Origin: DATLWR01 sp035576205
GTDB taxonomy: Bacteria; Pseudomonadota; Zetaproteobacteria; Mariprofundales; Mariprofundaceae
Assembly (NCBI GenBank): GCA_035576205.1
Contig: DATLWR010000119.1
Span: 1-39,762 of the forward strand
DNA: 39,762 bases
Reading direction: 5' to 3'
The position numbers and the translations under genes are program-made. The notes under the pieces are model-generated. The model was not told where the DNA came from. It saw nothing but the letters and a program-made list of their open reading frames with translations, and made no database searches. Every line of letters begins with the position of its first letter. Within the stretch, counting starts at the first letter, position 1. Positions 17,921-25,382 of this stretch are shown piece by piece.

Positions 17921-18859
17921 ATGGAAAAGTTGCATGCATTGCTGGCCGGCATCGACTGGCAGGCCATGGCGCTAAGCGCTGGCCGCATCGTCCTGATCCT
18001 GTTGCTGGGCTGGGTGGCCATGCGGATCGTGCGCCGATTGCTTGGCGGGCTCGAGCAACGTCTGGTCCGGCGTTACGCCGTCGAGGGCGAGCCGCCGACG
18101 GAGACAGCCAAGCGGGTCGAGACCCTGACCAAGCTGATCCGGCAGGCGATACGGCTGTCCATTATCGTCATCGTGGCGCTGATCCTCCTGCGCCAGCTCG
18201 GTGTCGAGATCGGCCCGCTGCTGGCCGGCGTCGGCGTGCTGGGTGTCGCACTCGGCTTCGGAGCCCAGAATCTGGTGCGTGACATCATCGCCGGCTTCTT
18301 CTTCATTCTCGAGAACCAGGTGCGGGTGGGCGATGTCGCCATCGTCAACGGCACCGGCGGCCTCGTCGAACAGCTCAACTTCCGCACCATCGTGCTGCGC
18401 GATGTCAGCGGCACCGTACACGTCTTCCCCAACGGCAGCGTCACGACCATGAGCAACCTGACGCACGACTGGTCGGCTTACGTGTTCGATATCGGTGTCG
18501 CCTACAAGGAGGATACCGACCGGGTGGTGGCCGTGCTGCAACAGGTTCTGGATACGATGCAGCAGGACCTGAAATTCGGGCCGCTGATCGTCGAGACGCC
18601 GGAGATCTTCGGTGTCGACAGATTCGGCGACTCGGCGGTGATCATCAAGGGACGCATCAAGACCAAGCCGATCCGGCAGTGGGAGGTCGGGCGCGAATTC
18701 CTGCGGCAGGTAAAACACGCCTTCGACAAGGAGGGGATCGAGATCCCCTTCCCGCACCAGACGCTCTATTTCGGCGAGACGAGCAAGCCGTTCGAGCTGA
18801 AATTGCTTGAGCGGCTGCAGCAAAACAACCCCCGACATCCGGCCGGCGAACATTCATGA
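17921..18859 (+). CDS. mscS: MscS-family small-conductance mechanosensitive channel
   Basis: This inner-membrane channel releases solutes on hypo-osmotic shock. The 312 residues contain three membrane helices: about residues 18-38, 78-98, and the pore-lining helix near 105-130. The pore helix reads GVGVLGVALGFGAQNLVRDIIAGFF and has the Gly/Ala packing and the kink of TM3. The beta domain follows with VRVGDVAIVNGTGGLVEQLNFRTI and HVFPNG, then the alpha/beta C-terminal cage. AAGGAG lies eight bases before the ATG. It is divergent from pheA across 130 bases. Confidence 0.95.
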   Translation: MEKLHALLAGIDWQAMALSAGRIVLILLLGWVAMRIVRRLLGGLEQRLVRRYAVEGEPPTETAKRVETLTKLIRQAIRLSIIVIVALILLRQLGVEIGPLLAGVGVLGVALGFGAQNLVRDIIAGFFFILENQVRVGDVAIVNGTGGLVEQLNFRTIVLRDVSGTVHVFPNGSVTTMSNLTHDWSAYVFDIGVAYKEDTDRVVAVLQQVLDTMQQDLKFGPLIVETPEIFGVDRFGDSAVIIKGRIKTKPIRQWEVGREFLRQVKHAFDKEGIEIPFPHQTLYFGETSKPFELKLLERLQQNNPRHPAGEHS

Positions 18860-18965
18860 ACGACAGCTAAACCGGAATCGAACAACTGCTTCAGCATGGC
18901 GTCATGGCCCGCTCATCGTCATGGTCCAGATTTCGGCACACTTTGAATCCCGAAGGAGGATAAGT

Positions 18966-19181
18966 ATGCAGCAAGTCGAAAAAAACATTGATGAATATCT
19001 GCAGGCGCTGACCGCAGCCTATGGTACCGGCTATCGCAGAAGTACCAGGGTGGAGGATGCCGGTGGTGGCGATGTGGTCATCACCGACCCGCAAGGAAGC
19101 AGGGAACTCGTCAGTATCGGTCACCTGCAGTTGATGACGGAACATCTGCGGCAGCTAGCGAAACAGAAACTGGCTGCCTGA
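18966..19181 (+). CDS. Hypothetical 71-residue protein
   Basis: I do not recognise this protein. It is small, probably soluble, with a helical N-terminal part (MQQVEKNIDEYLQALTAAYG), a central strand-like GGGDVVITDPQGSRELVSI, and a C-terminal amphipathic helix ending QLAKQKLAA. It has no membrane segment and no cysteine. The start is well supported by GAAGGAGG at 18953-18960, about six bases ahead of the ATG. A perfect terminator follows the stop. It lies 106 bases after mscS and may share its transcript. Confidence 0.75.
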   Translation: MQQVEKNIDEYLQALTAAYGTGYRRSTRVEDAGGGDVVITDPQGSRELVSIGHLQLMTEHLRQLAKQKLAA

Positions 19182-19190
19182 CCCAAAACA

Positions 19191-19224
19191 GAAGCCCGGG
19201 ATTCGTCCCGGGCTTCTCGTTTTT
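19191..19224 (+). terminator. Intrinsic terminator, likely bidirectional
   Basis: GAAGCCCGGG (19191-19200) and CCCGGGCTTC (19207-19216) form a perfect 10-bp stem with a six-base loop, followed by TCGTTTTT. On the minus strand the same stem is followed by TGTTTTGGG, so it can also end the CBS/PII/DUF1538 operon that arrives from the other side. Confidence 0.9.
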
Positions 19225-19256
19225 CAACACATTGTTCCGTCAACAGTTCTCGGACA

Positions 19257-19658
19257 TCACACCAGATGCATGAGCCCCTTCATTACCATATCGGTGTGGC
19301 TGACGATGCCGATCACCTCGCCGGAGCGATCGACCACGGGCGCACGCGACAGGCCGAGACGACCAAACAGGGAGCTGGCGTGGCGGATATCCATATCCGG
19401 GTGCACGATCACCGCCGGCTTGGTCATTACCTCGTAGATACTGACGCGATCAGGAGACTTGTCTTTCGCCAGCACCTCGCGGGCAATATCGGAGAGCACG
19501 ACGATGCCGTACTCGTCGTCAGGGTTGTGTTTGTTGACGATCAGACACTTGGTTTCGATATGGTGCATCGTATCCAGCGCCTCGCGCACACTCATGGTGC
19601 TCTCCACCATGTCGTACTCGTGCTTCATCACGTCACGAATGCGAATCAGCTTGCTCAT
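19257..19658 (-). CDS. CBS-domain pair protein
   Basis: This 133-residue protein is made of two CBS domains and nothing else. CBS1 is about residues 8-65 (VMKHEYDMVESTMSVREALDTM, ending GIVVLSDIAREVL). CBS2 is about 75-132 (VMTKPAVIVHPDMDIRHASSLFGRLGLSRAPVVD, GIVSHTDMV). Such pairs bind adenine nucleotides or related ligands and act as regulatory modules. It is the last gene of the DUF1538-DUF1538-PII operon and overlaps the PII-like gene by four bases (ATGA), so it probably senses energy state for that system. The ligand is unknown. Confidence 0.9.
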   Translation of the reverse strand: MSKLIRIRDVMKHEYDMVESTMSVREALDTMHHIETKCLIVNKHNPDDEYGIVVLSDIAREVLAKDKSPDRVSIYEVMTKPAVIVHPDMDIRHASSLFGRLGLSRAPVVDRSGEVIGIVSHTDMVMKGLMHLV

Positions 19659-20005
19659 AGTTTCTCCTCCACCCCGGAAATCAGTGTCTTGATCTGGCTG
19701 CCGAGACCCACGACATCCTCGACATCGATCTGGAAGGCAACGCCGCTGCCGGGCTTGCTGTCGAATTCGGCCACCTCGGCGATACGCTCCAGGATCTGGC
19801 GGCTCAGATGCTCCTCGACCAGGAAAAGCACCATGTCGCGCGACAGCTCCATCGTCAGGCCGAGGAAGGTCTTGCGCGGCTTCAGTCCCTCGCCTCTGGC
19901 ATCGCTGACCACCGTCGCGCCGGTGGCACCCGCCTCGCGGGCCGCATCCATGACGGTACCGGTCTTGGCATCGTCGACGAACGCCACAATCAGTTTAAAG
20001 TGCAT
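19655..20005 (-). CDS. PII-like signal transduction protein
   Basis: This 116-residue protein has the ferredoxin-like PII fold: KLIVAFVDDAKTGTVMDAAREAGATGATVVSDARGEG matches the beta1-alpha1-beta2 part leading into the T-loop, and AFQIDVEDVVGL matches the strand after the B-loop. It differs from GlnB/GlnK: the T-loop lacks the uridylylated tyrosine context, and the Walker-like GxGKIF of the B-loop reads GSGVAF. It is therefore a PII-like relative and may bind another nucleotide or ion. The ATG at 20005 has GGGAGG ahead. It overlaps the upstream DUF1538 gene by 11 bases and the CBS gene by four, which suggests it gates the DUF1538 proteins. Confidence 0.87.
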   Translation of the reverse strand: MHFKLIVAFVDDAKTGTVMDAAREAGATGATVVSDARGEGLKPRKTFLGLTMELSRDMVLFLVEEHLSRQILERIAEVAEFDSKPGSGVAFQIDVEDVVGLGSQIKTLISGVEEKL

Positions 20006-20786
20006 TTTCAGCCTCCCTCTTTCGCCGCAGGCGGCGCAACAATTCTGAAATCTGGGCATAACCGATCACGGTCATGATCGGAAAAACACTGGCAAAGGCG
20101 ATCAGGCCGAAGCCGTCGATGATGGGACTGCGGCCAGGGATGTTCGAGGCGAGCCCCAGCCCCAGGGCGGCGAGCAGCGGCACGGTCACCGTCGAGGTCG
20201 TGACGCCGCCCGAGTCGTAGGCGAGCGGTACGATAATGCGCGGCGCGAACATGGTCTGCACAATGACCATAACATAGGCCACCACGATATAGACCCACAA
20301 CTCGGTGCCGGTCACGATACGAAAGCAGCCGAGTGCGACGCCGATGGCCACCCCGAAGGAAACGGCGATGCGCAACCCGAAGGCCGAAATGGCGCCACCC
20401 GACACCTGCTGCGCCTTCATGCCGACGGCGATCAGTGCCGGCTCGGCCAGTGTCGTGGAGAGCCCGATCGCAAAGGCGAAAACGTAGACCCAGCCGTAGT
20501 TCGCCCAGTCGGCCAGTTCGGCGGCATCGGCAACCGGATGGCCGAGCAGGAACAGGGGGTCGGTGAGCTGCCGGGCCATCATCTCGCCGAGCGGGAAGAT
20601 GGCGATCTCCAGTCCTTCGAGAAAGAAGGCCATGCCGACCAGCACATAGATCCAGCCGAGAATCACCCGGCCCGGATTGACCAGCGGGCCGCGCAGCACG
20701 ACGAACATGAAAAAGCCGAAGATCAGGCCGATCGGCAACAGATCGCGCAATGTGCCGAACAGCGTCTGCAGGAATGCGGCGATCAC
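19995..20786 (-). CDS. DUF1538 polytopic membrane protein, second copy
   Basis: This integral membrane protein of unknown function has 263 residues and about seven hydrophobic segments. It belongs to the same family as the gene directly upstream. Shared blocks include STTLAEPALIA, ALRIAVSFGVAIGVALG-like stretches, YDSGGVTTSTVTVPLL and the C-terminal IIDGFGLIAFAS. Polar and glycine residues within helices (the YDSGGVTTST motif and the EPALIA motif) suggest a transport path. The start is a GTG at 20786 overlapping the upstream stop (GTGA), with GGGGGG ahead. The open frame before it is a shadow in the first copy. Substrate unknown. Confidence 0.88.
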   Translation of the reverse strand: MIAAFLQTLFGTLRDLLPIGLIFGFFMFVVLRGPLVNPGRVILGWIYVLVGMAFFLEGLEIAIFPLGEMMARQLTDPLFLLGHPVADAAELADWANYGWVYVFAFAIGLSTTLAEPALIAVGMKAQQVSGGAISAFGLRIAVSFGVAIGVALGCFRIVTGTELWVYIVVAYVMVIVQTMFAPRIIVPLAYDSGGVTTSTVTVPLLAALGLGLASNIPGRSPIIDGFGLIAFASVFPIMTVIGYAQISELLRRLRRKREAENAL

Positions 20787-21541
20787 GGCAGCATCCCCCC
20801 GCCGTCCATCCAGATGCCGTAACACATCACGAAAATCATCGGCGTCAGCGAGGCGAAAGCTATCAGGCCGAAGCCGTCGACAATCGGGTTGCGGCCATGA
20901 ATCGACGAGGCCAGGCCGATGCCGAGCGCCGTCACCAGCGGCACGGTGATCGTCGAGGTGGTCACGCCGCCGGAATCGTAGGCGATGCCGATAATCTCCT
21001 TCGGTGCGAAGGGGGTCACCAGCTCGACAATGATATAGCCGGTGATGATGCACCAGTGCAGCGGCCAGTTGAGCAGGATGCGCATGACTCCGAGCAGGAT
21101 CGCCACGCCGACCGACAGCGCCACGGTGAGCCGCAGCCCCAGCGCATAGCTGTCCTGCGCCTCGGCACCCGTCCCGATCACGCCGCCGCTTGCGGCCACT
21201 TCTGCCGCCTTGCGGGCGATGGCGATCAGCGCCGGTTCGGCCACCGTGGTACCGAAGCCGAGCAGGAAGGCGAAAAACAGCAGCCAGAAGAGGTTGCCCT
21301 TGCGCACAAAGGCCCTGGCCATGAGTTCGCCGACCGGGAACAGGCCCAGTTCCAGGCCGCGCACGAACAGCGCCAGCCCGATCAGCACCAGCAGCATCCC
21401 TTCCAGCAGCTTGCCGAGATCCGGGATCGGCTGGCGGATCACCAGCTCCTGGAACAGGACGATAACAATGATGATCGGCGCCAGGTCGCGCATCGCCTCG
21501 AAGAGCGGGCGCAACGTCTCGCGCATGGCACGTGTCAGCAA
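20783..21541 (-). CDS. DUF1538 polytopic membrane protein, first copy
   Basis: This is the first gene of the four-gene DUF1538-DUF1538-PII-CBS operon. It is a polytopic membrane protein with about seven hydrophobic segments. The motifs GTTVAEPALIAIARKAAE, YDSGGVTTSTITVPLV and NPIVDGFGLIAFASLTP are nearly repeated in the second copy. The pair probably arose by tandem duplication and may form a heteromer or two halves of a channel. The TTG at 21541 was chosen as start because GGGAGGAG lies about 10 bases ahead (252 residues). Alternatives are ATG 21577 with no binding site, and ATG 21523. Confidence 0.87.
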   Translation of the reverse strand: MLTRAMRETLRPLFEAMRDLAPIIIVIVLFQELVIRQPIPDLGKLLEGMLLVLIGLALFVRGLELGLFPVGELMARAFVRKGNLFWLLFFAFLLGFGTTVAEPALIAIARKAAEVAASGGVIGTGAEAQDSYALGLRLTVALSVGVAILLGVMRILLNWPLHWCIITGYIIVELVTPFAPKEIIGIAYDSGGVTTSTITVPLVTALGIGLASSIHGRNPIVDGFGLIAFASLTPMIFVMCYGIWMDGGGMLP

Positions 21542-21678
21542 GGGTTGGGCTCCTCCCGCCGGGAACTCCCTGCGCATATCACAGGTGACGGATATCGTGG
21601 CAGAGCCGTATCAGCGGTGCAACGGTGGGGGACAGCCGGCCATTGATGCACGGCAACAGTTCCGTAGGATGGCAGCGC

Positions 21679-22710
21679 ATGAGCACACCGATCGCCATCC
21701 TGGGCGCCACAGGTTACACCGGCGCCGAACTGATCCGGCTCCTCTCCGGTCACCCCGAATTCGAGATCGCCCACCTGGGCGCTCATAGCCAGGCTGGCAA
21801 GCGCGTCGCCGAAGTGCTGCCGGGCATCGGCGGCAAGCTCGCCAATGTGACGCTGGCGGCAGCCGATGCGGAGCTGCCCGCCGATGTCGAACTGGTGTTC
21901 ACCGCCCTGCCGCACGGCGCGGCGGCAGAGAGCGTCAAGCAGGCGCTGGATGCCGGCAAAAAGGTCGTCGACCTCTCCGCCGACTTCCGCCACAAGAGCA
22001 ACACCGCCTACAAGGCTGCCTACGGCAAGGATCACCCCTATCCCGAACTGCTGGAAACGGCGGTCTTCGGACTCACCGAATTCGCCCGCAAGGAGGTCGC
22101 GAAGGCGCGGCTCGTCGCCAACCCGGGCTGCTACCCCACCTCCACGCTGTTGCCGCTGGTGCCGCTGCTGAAGGCTGGTGTGCTGGAAGCGGGCCCGGTG
22201 ATCGTCGATTCCAAGTCGGGCACCTCGGGTGCGGGCCGCAGCGCCAAGGTCGACCTGCTGTATTGCGAGATCAACGAATCGGTCAAGGCCTACGGCCTGC
22301 CGCGGCACCGGCATGCCTGGGAGATGGAAGAGTGGGCGGAGAATTTCTCCGGCAGCCCGCGGGCCGTCCGCTTCGTGCCGCATGTCCTGCCGATGACGCG
22401 GGGCATGCTGACCACGCTGCACCTGAGCGGCAACGATCCGCAGGGCTGGCATGCGATTCTCAGCCAGGCTTTCGCCGGTGAGACCTTCGTACAGGTGCTG
22501 CCGGAAGGCGAATTGCCGTCCACCGGCGGGGTCGCCGGCAGCAACCGCTGCGATATCGGCATCAGCGTCATCGGTCCGCATGAAGCGGTCGTGGTGAGCT
22601 GCATCGACAACCTGCTGAAAGGCGCTTCCGGCCAGGCGGTGCAGAATGCCAACGTCATGTTCGGGCTCGACGAGACTGCGGGACTGCCCGTGCATGCGGT
22701 CTGGCCCTGA
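21679..22710 (+). CDS. argC: N-acetyl-gamma-glutamyl-phosphate reductase
   Basis: This is the third step of arginine synthesis, reducing N-acetylglutamyl phosphate with NADPH. The 343-residue protein has the Rossmann motif ILGATGYTGAELIRLL at its N terminus, the catalytic cysteine in VANPGCYPTSTLLPL, KSGTSGAGRSAK, and the C-terminal PHVLPMTRGML with the catalytic histidine. The ATG at 21679 begins the conserved fold with AGGA ahead. An in-frame ATG at 21625 adds 18 residues without family match. It is divergent from the DUF1538 operon. A coiled-coil membrane protein gene follows after 16 bases. Confidence 0.96.
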   Translation: MSTPIAILGATGYTGAELIRLLSGHPEFEIAHLGAHSQAGKRVAEVLPGIGGKLANVTLAAADAELPADVELVFTALPHGAAAESVKQALDAGKKVVDLSADFRHKSNTAYKAAYGKDHPYPELLETAVFGLTEFARKEVAKARLVANPGCYPTSTLLPLVPLLKAGVLEAGPVIVDSKSGTSGAGRSAKVDLLYCEINESVKAYGLPRHRHAWEMEEWAENFSGSPRAVRFVPHVLPMTRGMLTTLHLSGNDPQGWHAILSQAFAGETFVQVLPEGELPSTGGVAGSNRCDIGISVIGPHEAVVVSCIDNLLKGASGQAVQNANVMFGLDETAGLPVHAVWP

Positions 22711-22726
22711 TCACCGGAACTGATTC

Positions 22727-23452
22727 ATGAGAGCACGTTTCCGTCACTGGTCCCGCCCGCGGCAGGTCGTCATCACCGATGCCACGAGCGGCAAGGCCGC
22801 CCGGCATGTAGTCATCCGTCCGCTGCGCCTGCTGTTCGTCGCACTGCTGCTGATCGCTGCTGGCTTCGCCGCCGGCCTCTATTTCAGCCCCGAACCGGAT
22901 ACCGGCGCCTGGGCCTACCGGCTCAGCCAGCTGGAACAGGAAAAGAACGACCTGCTGACCCAGTCCGCCGAGAAGGATGCCTCGCTGGCGCTGCGCAGCG
23001 ACGAGATCGACAGCCTCAAGCAGGAGCTCGACTCGCTTCGGCAGACCGTCGCCACGACCAAGAACAAGCTGGCCCTGCTCGACAATATCCTCAACAAGCG
23101 CAAGGAACAGGGCATCAGCATCGTCAATGCCAAGACCCGCTGGCTCGACGGCAACCGCATCGGCTTCAAGCTGGTGCTGGTCAAGGGCGGCAATTACCCG
23201 CGCCAGGTCTCCGGCTTCGTGGTCCTCGCCGTCACCAACCTAGCCGGCGAGGTGATCCAACTCACTTCCCCCGACCAGCCCGACGGGTTGCCTTACGAGA
23301 TGGATGACCATACGGTGGTTCAGGGTGCGGTGGACTGGAAACAGGACTGGAAACCCGAGCAGCTAACCATTATCGTCATGAATAATCGCAACCGGGAAGT
23401 AACCCGCAAAGACGTTGCCATAGAGAGGATTTCCGATGCTACGCAGCAATAA
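22727..23452 (+). CDS. Single-pass membrane protein with coiled coil (DUF6776-like)
   Basis: This 241-residue protein has a basic N-terminal cytoplasmic stretch, one membrane helix (about residues 32-53, LRLLFVALLLIAAGFAAGLYF), a heptad-rich coiled coil (about 62-120, with LEQEKNDLLTQSAEKDASL and IDSLKQELDSLRQTV), and a C-terminal globular domain of beta character (about 125-235). The layout is that of proteins found next to bactofilin genes, similar in shape to MreC or peptidase-linked scaffolds. Its 3' end overlaps the bactofilin gene by 17 bases. It probably acts with bactofilin at the cell envelope; that role is inferred. Confidence 0.75.
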   Translation: MRARFRHWSRPRQVVITDATSGKAARHVVIRPLRLLFVALLLIAAGFAAGLYFSPEPDTGAWAYRLSQLEQEKNDLLTQSAEKDASLALRSDEIDSLKQELDSLRQTVATTKNKLALLDNILNKRKEQGISIVNAKTRWLDGNRIGFKLVLVKGGNYPRQVSGFVVLAVTNLAGEVIQLTSPDQPDGLPYEMDDHTVVQGAVDWKQDWKPEQLTIIVMNNRNREVTRKDVAIERISDATQQ

Positions 23453-23885
23453 ACCAACCATGCCGCAACAGGGTGGTTCACAGCATATCGACACCCTGAT
23501 CGGCGCCCATGCGCGCTTCAAGGGCGATATCGTTTTCGAGGGCACCGTCCGCATCGACGGCAAGTTCGAGGGCAATGTCCGCTCCAGCCAGGACGGCACG
23601 CTGATCGTCAGCGAGACCGCCGAGGTGCAGGGCGAGATCAATGTGCCGAACCTGCTGCTCTACGGCACCATCCGCGGCAATGTGCGCGCCACCAAGTCGC
23701 TGCAGGTGGGCCCCAAGGGTCGCCTGAACGGCGATGTCGAATACACCGTCCTGAGCCTCGCCGAGGGTGCCGCCGTCAACGGCCGCTGCACCCGCATCGA
23801 CGACAGCAAGGAGAAACCGGCACAGGCCGCCGCCGGCCACGGCAACAAGCAGCCGGCGGAACAGCACCACACCCAGACGGCATGA
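23436..23885 (+). CDS. Bactofilin (polymer-forming cytoskeletal protein)
   Basis: Bactofilins self-assemble without nucleotide into filaments that recruit envelope enzymes. The 149-residue protein has a short N-terminal tail, a right-handed beta-helix core (about residues 20-118) with repeating strands such as ARFKGDIVFEGTVRIDGKFEGNV, AEVQGEINVPNLLLYGTIRGNV and GRLNGDVEYTVLSLAEGAAV, and a polar disordered tail rich in Gln, Ala and His. AGAGGA lies ahead of the ATG. It overlaps the coiled-coil protein by 17 bases and the gamma-carbonic anhydrase by four. Confidence 0.93.
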   Translation: MLRSNKPTMPQQGGSQHIDTLIGAHARFKGDIVFEGTVRIDGKFEGNVRSSQDGTLIVSETAEVQGEINVPNLLLYGTIRGNVRATKSLQVGPKGRLNGDVEYTVLSLAEGAAVNGRCTRIDDSKEKPAQAAAGHGNKQPAEQHHTQTA

Positions 23886-24382
23886 TCCGCGGCTACCTGC
23901 ACTGGCAGCCACAGATCGCCGACTCGGCCTTCATCGCCGACTCGGCCGAGGTGATCGGCCGGGTAACCATCGGCGAGGAGTCGAACATCTGGTACCAGAG
24001 CGTGCTGCGCGGCGACGTCCACGACATCGTGATCGGCAAGCGCTCCAACATCCAGGACCACTGCGTACTGCATACCAGCCATGGCGTCAGCCCCTGCGTC
24101 GTCGGTGACGATGTCACCGTCGGCCACCGGGTGATCCTGCACGGCTGCGAGATCCAGGACGGCTGTCTGGTCGGCATGGGTTCGATCATCATGGATCAGG
24201 CGGTGCTGGAAGCGGGCTGCTTCCTCGCCGCCGGCTCCCTGGTGCCGGAGCGCAAGGTGCTCAGGGGCGGCTGGCTCTATGCCGGCAGCCCGGCGCGCGA
24301 AAAGCGCGAACTGACCGACGAGGAGAAGACCTTCCTGCTCCGCTCCGCCGCCCACTACGTCGAACTCGCCAAGACCCACTGA
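23882..24382 (+). CDS. Gamma-class carbonic anhydrase-like protein
   Basis: This trimeric left-handed beta-helix protein belongs to the YrdA/CaiE-like gamma-carbonic anhydrase group. The 166 residues contain hexapeptide repeats (for example IGRVTIGEESNIWYQSVLRGD). The three zinc histidines sit in IQDHCVLHTSHG and VGHRVILHGC. Activity is often low or unproven in this subgroup, so hydration of CO2 is a family-level expectation only. The ATG overlaps the bactofilin stop (ATGA), and ppx follows after ten bases. Confidence 0.9.
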   Translation: MIRGYLHWQPQIADSAFIADSAEVIGRVTIGEESNIWYQSVLRGDVHDIVIGKRSNIQDHCVLHTSHGVSPCVVGDDVTVGHRVILHGCEIQDGCLVGMGSIIMDQAVLEAGCFLAAGSLVPERKVLRGGWLYAGSPAREKRELTDEEKTFLLRSAAHYVELAKTH

Positions 24383-24392
24383 TCCCGACCCG

Positions 24393-25346
24393 ATGACCAC
24401 CGCCCATCCGCAGCGGGCCGCCGCCATCGATATCGGCTCCAACACCTTCCGCATGCTGATCGCCGAACCGGCACAGTCCGGCCCCACACCGTGGCATACC
24501 GTGCACTACGGCCACCGCATCGTGCGCCTCGGCGAGGGACTGCACCACTCCGGCCGCCTCGGCGAACCGGGCATGCTGCGGGCCATGCAGGCCTTCGAGC
24601 AATTCGCTGCCATTCTCCGACAACATGGCGTGCAGCCGCATGAGGCGAATGCCGTCGCCACCGCTGCCATGCGCGAGGCTGAGAACGGCAAGGTATTTGC
24701 CCGCGAGGTCGAGGAGCGTACCGGTATCCGCATCCGCGTCATCGATGGGAACAGCGAAGCCGCCATGTCGTTGCAGGGTTCCTGCGCCGTGCTCGCCCCG
24801 GAAACGCGGCACGACATGCTGCTGTTCGATATCGGCGGCGGCAGTACTGAATTCATCCGTGCTGCCGATGGCAAAAGCCGCGATGCGATCAGCCGCAAGC
24901 TGGGCGTGGTGCGGCTGGTCGAGTCGTTCCTGCACACCGACCCGCCTTCACAGGGCGACTACGCCGCCATGCTGAAGGCAGCCGACGAACATCTGGCGGA
25001 AGTCGAAAAGTTCTGGGGCAATCGCGACGTACCGAAGCACCTGGTTGGCACTGCCGGCACGGTGACCACACTCGCCGCCGTAGAGTTGGACCTCTGCCCT
25101 TACGACGCCAATGTGATCAACAACCACCGCATGCCGAAAACCACCTTCATGTCGCTACGCGACCGACTGCTTTCCATGAATCATGCCGACCGTCAGGCGA
25201 TCCGCACCATCGAGCAAGGCCGCGCCGATCTGATCGTGGCGGGCCTCGCCATCATCGAAGCTGTACTGACACGCTGGAATTTCGACGAACTGGTCGTCGT
25301 CGATGCCGGACTACTGGAAGGTGCCTGGCTTAAGACCATTCTCTAA
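24393..25346 (+). CDS. Short Ppx/GppA-family phosphatase
   Basis: Family members hydrolyse polyphosphate or pppGpp. The 317-residue protein has only the ASKHA catalytic fold: the N-terminal phosphate loop AAIDIGSNTFRMLIAE, the second ATVATAAMREAENG-type segment with the catalytic glutamate, FDIGGGSTEFI, and VGTAGTVTTLAAVE. It lacks the C-terminal HD-like domain of the 500-residue E. coli enzymes, as in many short homologues. Whether it acts on polyphosphate or on pppGpp cannot be told. It is the last gene of the argC-to-ppx plus-strand run. A weak terminator follows. Confidence 0.9.
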   Translation: MTTAHPQRAAAIDIGSNTFRMLIAEPAQSGPTPWHTVHYGHRIVRLGEGLHHSGRLGEPGMLRAMQAFEQFAAILRQHGVQPHEANAVATAAMREAENGKVFAREVEERTGIRIRVIDGNSEAAMSLQGSCAVLAPETRHDMLLFDIGGGSTEFIRAADGKSRDAISRKLGVVRLVESFLHTDPPSQGDYAAMLKAADEHLAEVEKFWGNRDVPKHLVGTAGTVTTLAAVELDLCPYDANVINNHRMPKTTFMSLRDRLLSMNHADRQAIRTIEQGRADLIVAGLAIIEAVLTRWNFDELVVVDAGLLEGAWLKTIL

Positions 25347-25357
25347 TGTGAGTAATG

Positions 25358-25382
25358 ATTGCTCTTAGCCAAAGCAATTTTA
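25358..25382 (+). terminator. Weak terminator after ppx
   Basis: ATTGCT (25358-25363) pairs with AGCAAT (25373-25378) across a nine-base loop, followed by TTTTATC. The stem is short. It lies in the 33-base gap between convergent genes, where a terminator is expected. Confidence 0.4.

Noticed and set aside
21646..21670. TTGATG-16-TAGGAT as a promoter of argC
   Set aside because: The putative -10 lies only eight bases before the start codon and overlaps the ribosome binding site, so it would give almost no leader. The match is weak.
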